From Leisingera daeponensis (GTDB lineage: Bacteria; Pseudomonadota; Alphaproteobacteria; Rhodobacterales; Rhodobacteraceae): a stretch of 64,000 nt of DNA. Numbering within the stretch: position 1 is the stretch's first letter; every line of letters starts with the position of its first letter. Of the stretch, positions 1 to 7,606 are shown one piece after another. The translations under genes and the position numbers were made by a program. The notes beneath the pieces were generated by a model that did not search any database, was not told the origin of the DNA, and worked only from the letters and a program-made list of their open reading frames with translations. The stretch lies in the NCBI RefSeq assembly GCF_019801465.1, contig NZ_JAHVJA010000006.1, forward strand, positions 181,783 through 245,782. Reading direction: 5' to 3'.

Positions 1-327
1 TAACCAGCGTCTCAAACTTCAAGAAGATCGACGGAGCGGCAGGTTTTGGGTCGGTCAGTGTTAGAACACCGGAGGAAGCCGTCAATTGTTTGGAGGCTTA
101 AATTCTTGGGTGGGAAGAGGGTAAGCAAACCGCTAACCCGCCGTGCGCCGCAAACGCAACTGTTTCGCGGCGAAACCCCTTGCCTCATGGGGCCATAGGG
201 CGTATAGGGCGCGGGTTCGCCGCGTGCGAACAGGGGCGGGATGATTCCCGCCTTTTGGGTTCGATGAGGGGTTGCGGTGGTCGCAGGCCCTCCTCTCAAC
301 CCCAACGCCTGAATAAAAGGCTGTACG
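1..327 (+). other. rpsJ upstream region / S10 mRNA leader
   Basis: No convincing gene or tRNA is seen. The stretch holds two inverted repeats. One lies at 146-172: CGCCGC-AAAC pairs with GTTT-GCGGCG across a 6-nt loop with one bulged C. The other, at 235-256, looks like an intrinsic terminator. The first three bases are TAA and could be the stop of an upstream gene (tuf is usual here), but that cannot be shown. Short AAGG at 317-320 is the only Shine-Dalgarno candidate for rpsJ. Confidence 0.5.
235..256 (+). terminator. terminator-like hairpin in the rpsJ leader
   Basis: GGCGGGA (235-241) pairs perfectly with TCCCGCC (246-252) over a 4-nt loop and is followed by TTTT. It sits about 70 nt before the rpsJ start. 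It is either the terminator of the upstream transcription unit or an attenuator for the ribosomal operon; sequence alone does not decide. Confidence 0.55.
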
Positions 328-642
328 ATGCAAAGCCAAAACATCCGTATCCGGCTGAAGGCATTTGACTATCGCGTGCTGGATGCGTCCACGCAAGAGA
401 TCGTCAACACTGCCAAGCGGACCGGCGCGCAAGTGCGCGGCCCGATCCCGATGCCGAACAAGATCGAGAAATTCACTGTTCTGCGTGGCCCCCACGTTGA
501 CAAGAAATCCCGCGACCAGTTCGAGATCCGCACCCACAAGCGCCTTCTCGACATCGTCGACCCGACCCCGCAGACCGTGGACGCGCTGATGAAGCTCGAC
601 CTGGCCGCCGGCGTTGACGTCGAAATCAAGCTGCAGTCGTAA
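328..642 (+). CDS. rpsJ: 30S ribosomal protein S10
   Basis: S10 of the small ribosomal subunit, also the NusE partner of NusB in transcription antitermination. The 104-residue product has the usual family length and recognisable S10 sequence: start [14 protein letters not shown], then the internal [19 protein letters not shown] loop and the HKRLLDI helix region. It begins the S10 operon and is followed 18 nt later by rplC. The start is the only ATG compatible with the conserved N-terminus; AAGG about 7 nt upstream is a modest ribosome binding site. Assignment is secure. Confidence 0.98.
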   Translation: MQSQNIRIRLKAFDYRVLDASTQEIVNTAKRTGAQVRGPIPMPNKIEKFTVLRGPHVDKKSRDQFEIRTHKRLLDIVDPTPQTVDALMKLDLAAGVDVEIKLQS

Positions 643-660
643 GTTCGGAGGGTATTGATT

Positions 661-1365
661 ATGCGTTCCGGAATTATCGCTAAGAAAGTGGGCATGACCC
701 GCCTGTTCATGGAAGACGGCAAGCAGATCCCTGTGACCGTTCTGTCCCTGGACGGCCTGCAGGTCGTTGCTCAGCGCACCGAGGAAAAAGACGGCTACAC
801 CGCCGTTCAGCTGGGTGCTGGCTCCGCCAAGGCAAAGCGCACCTCGCAAGCCATGCGCGGCGTCTTTGCAGCTGCCAAGGTCGAACCCAAGCGCAAGCTG
901 GTCGAATTCCGCGTTCCCGCGGACGGCCTGATCGAAGTCGGCGCCGAAATCTCGGCCGAACACTTCCTGGCTGGCCAGAAAGTGGACGTCACCGGCACCT
1001 CGATCGGTAAAGGTTTCGCCGGTGCCATGAAGCGGCACAACTTCGGCGGCCTGCGCGCCTCGCACGGTGTGTCGATCTCGCACCGTTCGCACGGTTCGAC
1101 CGGTCAGTGTCAGGACCCGGGCAAGGTCTTCAAAGGCAAGAAAATGGCCGGCCACATGGGCGCAGCCCGCGTGACCACCCAGAACCTGGAAGTGGTGAAA
1201 ACCGACGCCGAGCGTGGCCTGGTCTTCATCAAGGGCGCCGTACCGGGCCCGAAATCCGGCTGGGTCACCGTCAAGGACGCCGTGAAGAAGAAAGCTCCCG
1301 AGGGTCTGCCGTTCCCGGCCGCTCTGAAAACTGCGGAAGCTCCCGCGGAAGGTGGTGAAGCATGA
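661..1365 (+). CDS. rplC: 50S ribosomal protein L3
   Basis: L3, an early-assembly protein of the large subunit near the peptidyl-transferase centre. The 234-residue product starts [16 protein letters not shown] and carries the L3 signature ([15 protein letters not shown], about residues 117-132) and the SHRSHGSTG segment. The ATG at 661 is chosen over an in-frame TTG six nt upstream because GGAGGG (647-652) is 8 nt before it and the MRSG start is typical. The C-terminus has an Ala/Glu-rich tail beyond the core fold. The stop overlaps the rplD start. Confidence 0.97.
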   Translation: MRSGIIAKKVGMTRLFMEDGKQIPVTVLSLDGLQVVAQRTEEKDGYTAVQLGAGSAKAKRTSQAMRGVFAAAKVEPKRKLVEFRVPADGLIEVGAEISAEHFLAGQKVDVTGTSIGKGFAGAMKRHNFGGLRASHGVSISHRSHGSTGQCQDPGKVFKGKKMAGHMGAARVTTQNLEVVKTDAERGLVFIKGAVPGPKSGWVTVKDAVKKKAPEGLPFPAALKTAEAPAEGGEA

Positions 1366-1979
1366 AACTTGACGTGATCAAACTCGACGGCGGCAAGGCT
1401 GGCGACATCGAGCTGTCCGAAGACCTGTTCGGCCTGGAGCCGCGTGCGGACATCCTGCACCGCGTGGTCCGCTGGCAGCGCAACAACGCGCAGCAGGGCA
1501 CCCACAAGGTGAAGACCCGCTCCGAGACTTCCTACTCGACCAAGAAGATCTACCGCCAGAAGGGCACCGGCGGCGCTCGCCACGGTGACCGCAACGCGCC
1601 GATCTTCCGCAAGGGTGGTATCTACAAGGGTCCGACCCCGCGTTCGCACGGCCACGAGCTGACCAAGAAGTTCCGCAAGCTGGGCCTGCGCCATGCGCTG
1701 TCCGCCAAAGCCAAAGCGGGCGAACTGGTCATCATCGAGGACGCTGCTGCCGAAGGCAAGACCGCAGCTCTGGCCAAGCAGGTGAAAAACCTGGGCTGGA
1801 AGCGCGCGCTGATCATCGACGGCGCATCGGTCAACGAAGGCTTCCTGCAAGCGTCGCGCAACATCGAAGGTCTGGACATCCTGCCGACCATCGGTGCCAA
1901 CGTCTATGACATCCTGAAGCGTGACACCCTGGTGATCACCAAGGCGGGTGTCGAAGCACTGGAGGCTCGTCTGAAATGA
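1362..1979 (+). CDS. rplD: 50S ribosomal protein L4
   Basis: L4 lines the ribosomal exit tunnel; in enterobacteria it also autoregulates the S10 operon, which is not shown here. The 205-residue product contains the extended-loop motif [20 protein letters not shown] and the GPTPRSHG segment. Its ATG overlaps the rplC stop (ATGA) and its own stop overlaps the rplW start the same way, indicating translational coupling through rplC-rplD-rplW. Length is normal for the family. Confidence 0.97.
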   Translation: MKLDVIKLDGGKAGDIELSEDLFGLEPRADILHRVVRWQRNNAQQGTHKVKTRSETSYSTKKIYRQKGTGGARHGDRNAPIFRKGGIYKGPTPRSHGHELTKKFRKLGLRHALSAKAKAGELVIIEDAAAEGKTAALAKQVKNLGWKRALIIDGASVNEGFLQASRNIEGLDILPTIGANVYDILKRDTLVITKAGVEALEARLK

Positions 1980-2272
1980 GCGTGAAGGCAGAACACTACG
2001 ACGTGATCCGCAAGCCGATCATCACCGAGAAGTCCACCATGGCGTCCGAGAACGGCGCAGTGGTTTTCGAGGTGGCAATCGACTCCAACAAGCCGATGAT
2101 CAAGGAAGCCGTCGAGGCTCTCTTTGGCGTCAAGGTGAAAGCGGTCAACACCACCGTCACCAAGGGTAAGGTCAAGCGTTTCCGCGGCCAGATGGGCAAG
2201 CGTAAAGACGTGAAAAAAGCCTATGTCACCCTGGAAGAAGGCAACACCATCGACGTGTCCACCGGACTCTGA
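1976..2272 (+). CDS. rplW: 50S ribosomal protein L23
   Basis: L23 sits at the tunnel exit and docks trigger factor and SRP. The 98-residue product shows the family start ([14 protein letters not shown]) and the [15 protein letters not shown] segment. It is the last ribosomal gene in this run: rplB, which follows rplW in most bacteria, is absent here and a strong intrinsic terminator follows 22 nt after the stop. Confidence 0.97.
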   Translation: MSVKAEHYDVIRKPIITEKSTMASENGAVVFEVAIDSNKPMIKEAVEALFGVKVKAVNTTVTKGKVKRFRGQMGKRKDVKKAYVTLEEGNTIDVSTGL

Positions 2273-2294
2273 GATTTGCCTCTCTGACTATTGG

Positions 2295-2323
2295 AAGGCC
2301 CTCGCGCAAGCGGGGGCCTTTTT
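2295..2323 (+). terminator. intrinsic terminator after rplW
   Basis: AAGGCCCTCGC (2295-2305) pairs with GCGGGGGCCTT (2310-2320) with one G-T pair around a GCAA tetraloop and runs into TTTTT. This is a textbook rho-independent terminator and ends the ribosomal transcription unit here. Confidence 0.9.
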
Positions 2324-2464
2324 CGTTGTGGTGGCGGAAGCAGGGCGGCTGCAGCGAGGGGGTTCGGAACAGGGCCGCTGGCGGTTTCGGGGCTGTTGCC
2401 GCCCGGAGCGGGAACCTGGCCTAACGCCCAAGCGTTCTGGTTCTGCCATCACAGGAGAATTGCC

Positions 2465-2647
2465 ATGCCAGCCAAATCGAAAGCGCAACAGAAAGCCGCC
2501 GGGGCTGCACTCTCGGCGAAACGGGGCGAGACCAAAAAATCGGAGCTGTATGGGGCTTCGAAGGAAATGTACGAGACCATGACCGAGGAGGAACTGGAAG
2601 AGATCGCCTCGACCGATCATGACGGTCTTCCCGAAAAGAAGGACTAA
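2465..2647 (+). CDS. DUF3008 family small protein
   Basis: A 60-residue, highly charged soluble protein of unknown function. The pattern MPAKSKAQQKAAGAAL, KRGE, SELYGASKEMYE, EELEEIAST and terminal GLPEKK is that of the DUF3008 family. The start is fixed by AGGAGA at 2452-2457, 7 nt before the ATG. It lies alone between the rplW terminator and its own terminator, so it is probably monocistronic. No enzymatic or binding motif is visible. Confidence 0.85.
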   Translation: MPAKSKAQQKAAGAALSAKRGETKKSELYGASKEMYETMTEEELEEIASTDHDGLPEKKD

Positions 2648-2763
2648 CCGAACCAGACGGGGAAACTGTCCGCGCCAGCCTTCTGCGGAAAGCTTGGCTC
2701 CTGCAGGCTGCGCCAGGAAAGGGCCGGCGCGCGGCCTGTTCCGGTCAAACGCTCAGTGCGTCA

Positions 2764-2792
2764 GGAGCCACCCGATTAGGTGGCTCCCTTTC
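2764..2792 (+). terminator. intrinsic terminator after the DUF3008 gene
   Basis: GGAGCCACC (2764-2772) and GGTGGCTCC (2779-2787) form a perfect 9-bp stem with a 6-nt loop followed by CTTTCTTTC. There is no T-run in the other direction, so it serves the plus-strand gene, not the aldehyde dehydrogenase that ends just beyond it. Confidence 0.8.
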
Positions 2793-2804
2793 TTTCGTTC
2801 CGGG

Positions 2805-4322
2805 TTACCCCTGCCGCAGGTCCTCCGGCAGCAGGGCGGCGGGGATGTTCTGGTAGCAGACCGGGCGCAGGAAGCGGCGGATGGACAGGGTGCCCACCGA
2901 GGTCGCGCCAAAGTTGGTGGAGGCCGGGTAGGGGCCGCCGTGGACCATGGTGTCGGAGACCTCAACCCCGGTGGGGAAGCCGTTGGCCAGCACCCGTCCC
3001 GCCTTGCGCGCCAGCACCGGCAGCAGGGCCTGGCCCTGGGCGGTGTCGCCGTCGTCCAGATGCAGGGTGCAGGTCAGCTGGCCCTGCAGCGCGCGGGCGA
3101 TTTCCAGCATCTCGGCGTCGCTGTCGGCGGTGATCACCAGACCCAGCGGGCCAAAGACCTCCTCGGCCAGGATCTCGTTGTCCAGCCAGGTGCGCGCCTC
3201 GGTGACATAGAGGTAGGGCGCGGCGGTGCGGGTGTTGCAGCTGGTGGTCAGCAGTTCGCGCACGCCGGCGGTGGCGGCGACGCGGCGCTGGCCGTCCTGG
3301 TAGGCGCTGGCGATGCCCTCGGTCAGCATGGTCTGGGGGGCGACCGCTGACAGGGCGGCGGTGGCGGTGTCGATGAAGCGGTCCGCCTCTGCGCCTGCGC
3401 GCAGCACGGCGATGCCGGGGTTGGTGCAGAACTGGCCCGCGCCCATAGTCAGCGAGGCGGCCCAGCCGGTGGCGATTTCCGTACCGCGATTGGCGAGGGC
3501 GGCGTCGAGGATGAACATCGGGTTCACGGACCCCAGCTCGCCAAAGAAGGGGATCGGCTCTGGCCGTGCGGCGCAAAGGTCGAACAGGGCGCGCCCGCCT
3601 GCCAGGGAGCCGGTGAAGCCCACCGCCTTGATCAGCGGGTGCTGCACCAGCGCCGCGCCGACCTCGCGGTTGCCGCCCTGGATCAGGCTGAAGACGCCGG
3701 GGTGGATCCCGCATCTGGTAATCGCGGCAAGGATGGCTTCGGCGACGATCTCGCCGGTGCCGGGGTGGGCGCTGTGGCCCTTGACCACCACCGGGCAGCC
3801 GGCCGCCAGAGCTGCGGCGGTGTCGCCGCCGGCGGTGGAGAAGGCGAGCGGGAAGTTTGAGGCGCCGAAGACCGCAACCGGCCCCAGCGGGCGCTGCATC
3901 ATGCGCAGGTCGGGGCGGGGCAGCGGGGCGCGGTCCGGCAGGGCGGCGTCATAGCGGCGGTCGAGGTAATCGCCCTTCAGGATGTGGTCGGCAAAGAGGC
4001 GCAGCTGGCCCGTGGTGCGGCCGTGCTCGCCCTGCAGGCGGGCTTCGGGAAGGCCGGTCTCCTGGGTGCCGATGGCGGTGATGTCCTCGGCGCGGGCTTC
4101 GATCTCGTCAGCGATGGCGTTGAGGAAGGCGGCGCGCTCCGCCCGGCTGGTGCTGCCGTAGCTGGCAAAGGCGTCCTCGGCCGCCTCTGCCGCAGCTGTC
4201 ACGTCGCTGACGCGGCCAACGGAGAACTGATGGCTGGGGCCGCTGGCGGGGGCGGAGTGGAAGCGGGTGTCGCCGGGCGCCCAGGCGCCTGCGATCAGGT
4301 GGTTTCCGTGCGGTGTGAACAT
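2805..4322 (-). CDS. 2-oxoglutarate semialdehyde (2,5-dioxovalerate) dehydrogenase
   Basis: NAD(P)-dependent aldehyde dehydrogenase predicted to oxidise 2-oxoglutarate semialdehyde to 2-oxoglutarate, the last step of hydroxyproline breakdown. The 505-residue product has the ALDH fold residues: FGASNFPLA with oxyanion Asn156, cofactor-binding KGHS (Lys181), general base Glu262 in FFGELGS, and nucleophile Cys299 in GQFCTNPG. This motif set matches the KGSADH subgroup rather than betaine-aldehyde enzymes. The start at MFTPHGNHLIAG lies 38 nt downstream of the operator candidate; the reading frame is open further upstream but there it overlaps the regulator gene and looks non-coding. Last gene of the hydroxyproline locus, with its own promoter region. 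Confidence 0.88.
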   Translation of the reverse strand: MFTPHGNHLIAGAWAPGDTRFHSAPASGPSHQFSVGRVSDVTAAAEAAEDAFASYGSTSRAERAAFLNAIADEIEARAEDITAIGTQETGLPEARLQGEHGRTTGQLRLFADHILKGDYLDRRYDAALPDRAPLPRPDLRMMQRPLGPVAVFGASNFPLAFSTAGGDTAAALAAGCPVVVKGHSAHPGTGEIVAEAILAAITRCGIHPGVFSLIQGGNREVGAALVQHPLIKAVGFTGSLAGGRALFDLCAARPEPIPFFGELGSVNPMFILDAALANRGTEIATGWAASLTMGAGQFCTNPGIAVLRAGAEADRFIDTATAALSAVAPQTMLTEGIASAYQDGQRRVAATAGVRELLTTSCNTRTAAPYLYVTEARTWLDNEILAEEVFGPLGLVITADSDAEMLEIARALQGQLTCTLHLDDGDTAQGQALLPVLARKAGRVLANGFPTGVEVSDTMVHGGPYPASTNFGATSVGTLSIRRFLRPVCYQNIPAALLPEDLRQG

Positions 4323-4359
4323 GGGCGGGCCTCTGTCTGGTGCTGCCGGGCGGCAGGGT

Positions 4360-4391
4360 GAATCTGATATGGGATAATGGATACAAAATGC
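4360..4391 (-). promoter_or_regulatory. GntR operator candidate upstream of the semialdehyde dehydrogenase
   Basis: A 32-bp element matching 28 of 32 positions, in the same orientation, with 15565-15596 in front of the ABC substrate-binding gene. The shared core is 18 identical bases (GGATAATGGATACAAAAT on the plus strand). On the minus strand it contains TTTTGTATCC followed by ATTATCC. It is placed where a repressor or activator of the downstream gene would bind. Confidence 0.65.
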
Positions 4392-4456
4392 GATTACTGC
4401 AAGGGGCCTGCCGGAGAAATCCGGGCGGGAGGAGGCGCAGAAGGGGAAACGGCGGC

Positions 4457-5137
4457 CTAGCCGCCGGTGGTGGCGCGGTGCTCGGCAACCAGGGACAGCA
4501 GGGCCTCCTTGGTGCGGGAGATATGCAGGGTCAGCGCGGCGCAGGCGCCTTCCACATCGCGGGCCTGGGCCAGGTCCAGCAGGTCGCGGTGCTCCTTCTT
4601 GGCCGGTTCGCGCTGCTGCATCACGCTGAGGTGCATCCGGATGAACCGGTCGCAATGCAGGCTGATGCCCTGCAGCACTTCGTTGGTCAGCTTGCGGTCC
4701 GCGGCGGCATAAAGCGCCGAGTGGTACTTGTGGTTGAGGGCGCCCCATTTGGCGACGTCATTGGCATCGTAGGAGGCGTCCATGTCGTCGAGGATCCGGG
4801 TGCAGCGGGTGAAATCCTCCGCCGTCATCGCCGGGATCGCACGGCGGAACAGGTCGACCTCCAGCAGGATGCGCAGGTCGAAGATCTCGGCGATTTCGCG
4901 CAGGGAATGCTTGGTGACGGAGGCGCCGCGGTTGTTGGTGAACTGCACCAGCCCCTCCGCATCCAGCCGCTTCAGCGCTTCGCGGATCGGCATCCGGGAG
5001 ACATCGTATTCCTCTGCCAGCGCCTCCTGCCGGATGGTTTCGCCCTCGGCCAGCTCGCCGCTCAGGATGCGCTCGCGCAGGTCGCTGGCAATCACTTCCG
5101 GAAGGGAGCTGCGGGTAACGGCGCGTTTGCCTGCCAT
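4457..5137 (-). CDS. GntR-family transcriptional regulator (FCD domain)
   Basis: Likely ligand-responsive regulator of the hydroxyproline locus. The 226-residue protein has an N-terminal winged helix (about residues 10-75, with EALAEEYDVSRMPIREALKRL, the GntR recognition-helix pattern) and a C-terminal FCD domain (about 85-215) with the acidic and His residues typical of the metal/ligand site (LLEVDLF, NHKYHSALY, EHRDLLDLA). It lies between the dehydrogenase and racemase-family genes, flanked on both sides by GTATCCA-type sites, suggesting it controls itself and the operons around it. Whether it represses or activates, and the inducer (hydroxyproline or a pathway intermediate), are inference. 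Confidence 0.88.
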   Translation of the reverse strand: MAGKRAVTRSSLPEVIASDLRERILSGELAEGETIRQEALAEEYDVSRMPIREALKRLDAEGLVQFTNNRGASVTKHSLREIAEIFDLRILLEVDLFRRAIPAMTAEDFTRCTRILDDMDASYDANDVAKWGALNHKYHSALYAAADRKLTNEVLQGISLHCDRFIRMHLSVMQQREPAKKEHRDLLDLAQARDVEGACAALTLHISRTKEALLSLVAEHRATTGG

Positions 5138-5162
5138 GGGGGCCTCATGAAATTTGCTGTTC

Positions 5163-5177
5163 GTATTTTGGATACGC
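5163..5177 (-). promoter_or_regulatory. GntR operator candidate, promoter-proximal to the regulator gene
   Basis: CGTAT-TTTGG-ATACG is a 15-bp inverted repeat 25 nt upstream of the GntR start. The minus strand reads CGTATCCAAAATACG and shares GTATCCA with the other three candidate sites of the locus. It suggests autoregulation. Confidence 0.55.
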
Positions 5178-5250
5178 TAGTAGGTCCGTCCCGTTTCTTC
5201 AAGCAATTGGCCGGGTTTCGCGCGGGCGGCGGGTTCTGCCGCCCGGGCGC

Positions 5251-5272
5251 CGGTTTTTGTATCCAAAAACCG
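5251..5272. promoter_or_regulatory. GntR operator candidate, perfect palindrome
   Basis: CGGTTTTTG (5251-5259) and CAAAAACCG (5264-5272) are perfect inverted repeats around TATC, giving TTTTTGTATCCAAAAA. It shares GTATCCA with the other sites. It sits between the end of the racemase-family gene and the GntR gene. A terminator role is less likely because no T-run follows on either strand. Confidence 0.55.
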
Positions 5273-5277
5273 GGTTC

Positions 5278-6303
5278 TCAGGCGCCCCAGGTGTCGCTGA
5301 GGCGGTAGCCGCCCGGCCAGGGATCGTCCGGGTCCAGCATGTGCTGGTGGATGCCGGTGATCCAGCCGCGGCCGCTGAGTTCCGGAACGATCGCCGCGCG
5401 CCCGCCCACTGCGGTCTGCTCCACGATGCGCCCGGTGAAGCGGGAGCCGATGATTGATACGGCCTCGAACGTCTGATCCGGAGTCATCTGCCCCTTGGCC
5501 AGCATCAGCGCCATGCGGGCGGAGACCGCGGTCCCGGTGGGGGAGCGGTCGACCTTGCCCGGCTGGATGGCGACCGCGGAGCGGCTGCTTAGGCCGGTTT
5601 CCGTCTGTTCCAGCGGGCCGCAGAAGGCGCAGAAGGAGATGTGGTTCCAGTCCGGGTTCTCCGGGTGGGAAAAGCCCAGCTGCGCGTTGGCGGCCTCGAG
5701 GATGCGGGTGCCGAGCTGCGCGATTTGCTTGGCGTTTCCTTCAGTGATCTCCACCCCCAGATCGGCAGCCTGCACCACGACGAAGCTGTCGCCGCCATAG
5801 GCGGTGTCGACGGTCAGCGTGCCAATGCCCGGCACCTCCAGCGCCACGCCGATCTCACCGGCAAAGCTCGGCACGTTCTGCACGAAGATCCGCTCTGCCT
5901 TGCCGTTCCGGCATTCGGCGCGCACCCGCACCAGCCCGCCGGGGGCCTCCAGCACCAGACGGGTTTCCGGCTCCTGCATCGGCAGGATGCCCCCGTCCAA
6001 CAGGACGGTGGAGACGCAGATCGAATTCGAGCCGGACATCGGCGGGGTGTATTCCGGCTCCATGATGATGAAGCCCATGTCGGCCTCCGGGTGCTTGGGC
6101 GGCACCAGCAGGTTCACATGGCGGAACACGCCGCCGCGCGGCTCGTTCAGGACGAAGTTCCGCAGGGTCTGGTCGCGGTCGATGAAGGCGCGCTGTTCCC
6201 ACAGGGTTTCGCCTGGCGGCGGGGCGACACCGCCGACGATGACATCGCCAACCTCGCCCTCGGCGTGGGCAGAGATCACATGGATGGTTTTGCTGCTGCG
6301 CAT
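5278..6303 (-). CDS. proline racemase superfamily protein with Ser/Thr catalytic pair
   Basis: Member of the proline racemase / hydroxyproline epimerase / trans-3-hydroxyproline dehydratase superfamily, 341 residues. Characterised racemases and epimerases use two Cys (MCGHGT and DRSPCGTG). Here the first site reads MSGSNSICV, with Ser90 in place of Cys, and the second reads DRSPTGTAV, with Thr256. A Thr in the second site is typical of trans-3-hydroxy-L-proline dehydratase, but that enzyme keeps the first Cys. The product is therefore unlikely to be a two-base racemase; a dehydratase or another activity on a hydroxyproline isomer is plausible. It is the last gene of the long minus-strand operon, 42 nt after the DadA-like gene. 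Exact substrate unknown. Confidence 0.82.
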   Translation of the reverse strand: MRSSKTIHVISAHAEGEVGDVIVGGVAPPPGETLWEQRAFIDRDQTLRNFVLNEPRGGVFRHVNLLVPPKHPEADMGFIIMEPEYTPPMSGSNSICVSTVLLDGGILPMQEPETRLVLEAPGGLVRVRAECRNGKAERIFVQNVPSFAGEIGVALEVPGIGTLTVDTAYGGDSFVVVQAADLGVEITEGNAKQIAQLGTRILEAANAQLGFSHPENPDWNHISFCAFCGPLEQTETGLSSRSAVAIQPGKVDRSPTGTAVSARMALMLAKGQMTPDQTFEAVSIIGSRFTGRIVEQTAVGGRAAIVPELSGRGWITGIHQHMLDPDDPWPGGYRLSDTWGA

Positions 6304-6345
6304 TTGTGTTTCCTCCCTGCGGGCTGGGCCCGCTTATTTAAAGGT

Positions 6346-7596
6346 TCAGAACCGTGTGGCTGCGTAGGGCTGCATCGGCAGCGCCGGCGGGCGGTTCGCT
6401 ATCAGGTCTGCGACCAGTTCTGCGGTGCCGGCCGCCTGGGTCAAGCCCAGATGGCCGTGGCCGAAGGCGTAGACGACGCTGGCGGCGCGGGCGGAGCGGC
6501 TGATGACCGGCAGGCTGTCGGGCATCGAGGGGCGGAACCCCATCCACTGTGTGCCGCCGGAGGTGTCGAGGCCGGGCAGGAAGCGCCTGGCCTTCTGCAG
6601 CAGGGTCTCGGCGCGGCGGTAGTTGGGCGGCAATTTCAGCCCGCCCAGCTCGACCGCGCCGCCGACGCGGACTCCGCCGCTGATCCGGGTGACGACGAAC
6701 CCATGCGCCGGAAAGGTCAGATGGGTGCGGAGGCCAAAGGCGCCGGGCGGCAGGGTGGTGTTGTAGCCGCGTTCCGTCTCCAGCGGGAAACGCTCGCCCA
6801 GGGTGCGGGCGAGGTGATGGGACCAGGCCCCGCAGGCCACCACGATATGGTTCGCGGCGACCGGGCCGTCCGTGGTCTGCGCCACGGCCTGTCCGCCCTC
6901 GCTGCGCAGCGCCGTCACCCCGGCGGTGTCTATCCGGCCGCCCCGGGCCAGGAAAGCCTGCGCCAGATGTCCGGCCCAGTCCCTGGGGTTCACCGTGTTC
7001 ATCCAGTCGGGGGTGAAACCCGCATGGGTGAAGCGCGGCGCCAGGCCGGGCTGGATATCTGCAATCTCTGCGGGGCTGTGCAGCAGGTCGAAGCGGATGC
7101 CGTGTTCGCGGCGCAGCTCCCAGTCCGGCAAGGCGGCGCGGAAGGCGGCCTCGCCCTCATAGAGCTGCAGCTGGCCCTCGCGCTGCATCAGCGGCTCTCC
7201 GTCCACATCGGCGATCTGGCGCTCCAGCGCGGCGCGGGAATGCGCCATCAGCTGCACCTGCGCCGCCAGCGCCGCCTGGTAGCGGCTGCGCCAGCTGGCG
7301 CGCCAGAACCGCAGCATCCAGGGGGCGATCCGCAGCGCATAGGCGGGCGGCACCGACAGCGGCCCCAAAGGGTCCAGCAGCCACTTGGGGGCCTTGCGCA
7401 TGATGCCCGGCGTGGCGAGCGGCACTATGTCGGTGAAGGCATAGGCGCCGGCGCTGGCCGCCGAGGCCTCCGCCGCCACGCCGGTGCGGTCGAGCACGCG
7501 CACCTGATGCCCCTGTTTCTGCAGCTCCAGCGCGGCGCTGAGGCCGATGATGCCGGCGCCGATGACGAGGATGCCGTGTGCCTGTTCTTTGGTCAT
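6346..7596 (-). CDS. FAD-dependent D-amino-acid (cis-4-hydroxy-D-proline) dehydrogenase, DadA-like
   Basis: Predicted to oxidise cis-4-hydroxy-D-proline to delta-1-pyrroline-4-hydroxy-2-carboxylate, passing electrons to the respiratory chain. The 416-residue product is a DAO-fold flavoprotein: N-terminal dinucleotide motif ILVIGAGIIGLSAALEL (about residues 9-25), the conserved MGFRPSMPDSLPVI region and the C-terminal YAFGHGHLGLTQAAGTA flavin motif. The start at MTKEQAHG is preceded by the end of dctM 10 nt away, consistent with an operon. The assignment to hydroxyproline rather than D-alanine rests on the neighbours. Confidence 0.85.
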   Translation of the reverse strand: MTKEQAHGILVIGAGIIGLSAALELQKQGHQVRVLDRTGVAAEASAASAGAYAFTDIVPLATPGIMRKAPKWLLDPLGPLSVPPAYALRIAPWMLRFWRASWRSRYQAALAAQVQLMAHSRAALERQIADVDGEPLMQREGQLQLYEGEAAFRAALPDWELRREHGIRFDLLHSPAEIADIQPGLAPRFTHAGFTPDWMNTVNPRDWAGHLAQAFLARGGRIDTAGVTALRSEGGQAVAQTTDGPVAANHIVVACGAWSHHLARTLGERFPLETERGYNTTLPPGAFGLRTHLTFPAHGFVVTRISGGVRVGGAVELGGLKLPPNYRRAETLLQKARRFLPGLDTSGGTQWMGFRPSMPDSLPVISRSARAASVVYAFGHGHLGLTQAAGTAELVADLIANRPPALPMQPYAATRF

Positions 7597-7606
7597 TTCA
7601 GATCCT

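Noticed and set aside
1..327. A tRNA or riboswitch in the leader before rpsJ
   Set aside because: Hairpins are visible but none forms a cloverleaf or a known riboswitch core.
5251..5272. The palindrome as a terminator for the racemase-family gene
   Set aside because: No T-run follows it, and it shares the GTATCCA core with the other operator candidates.
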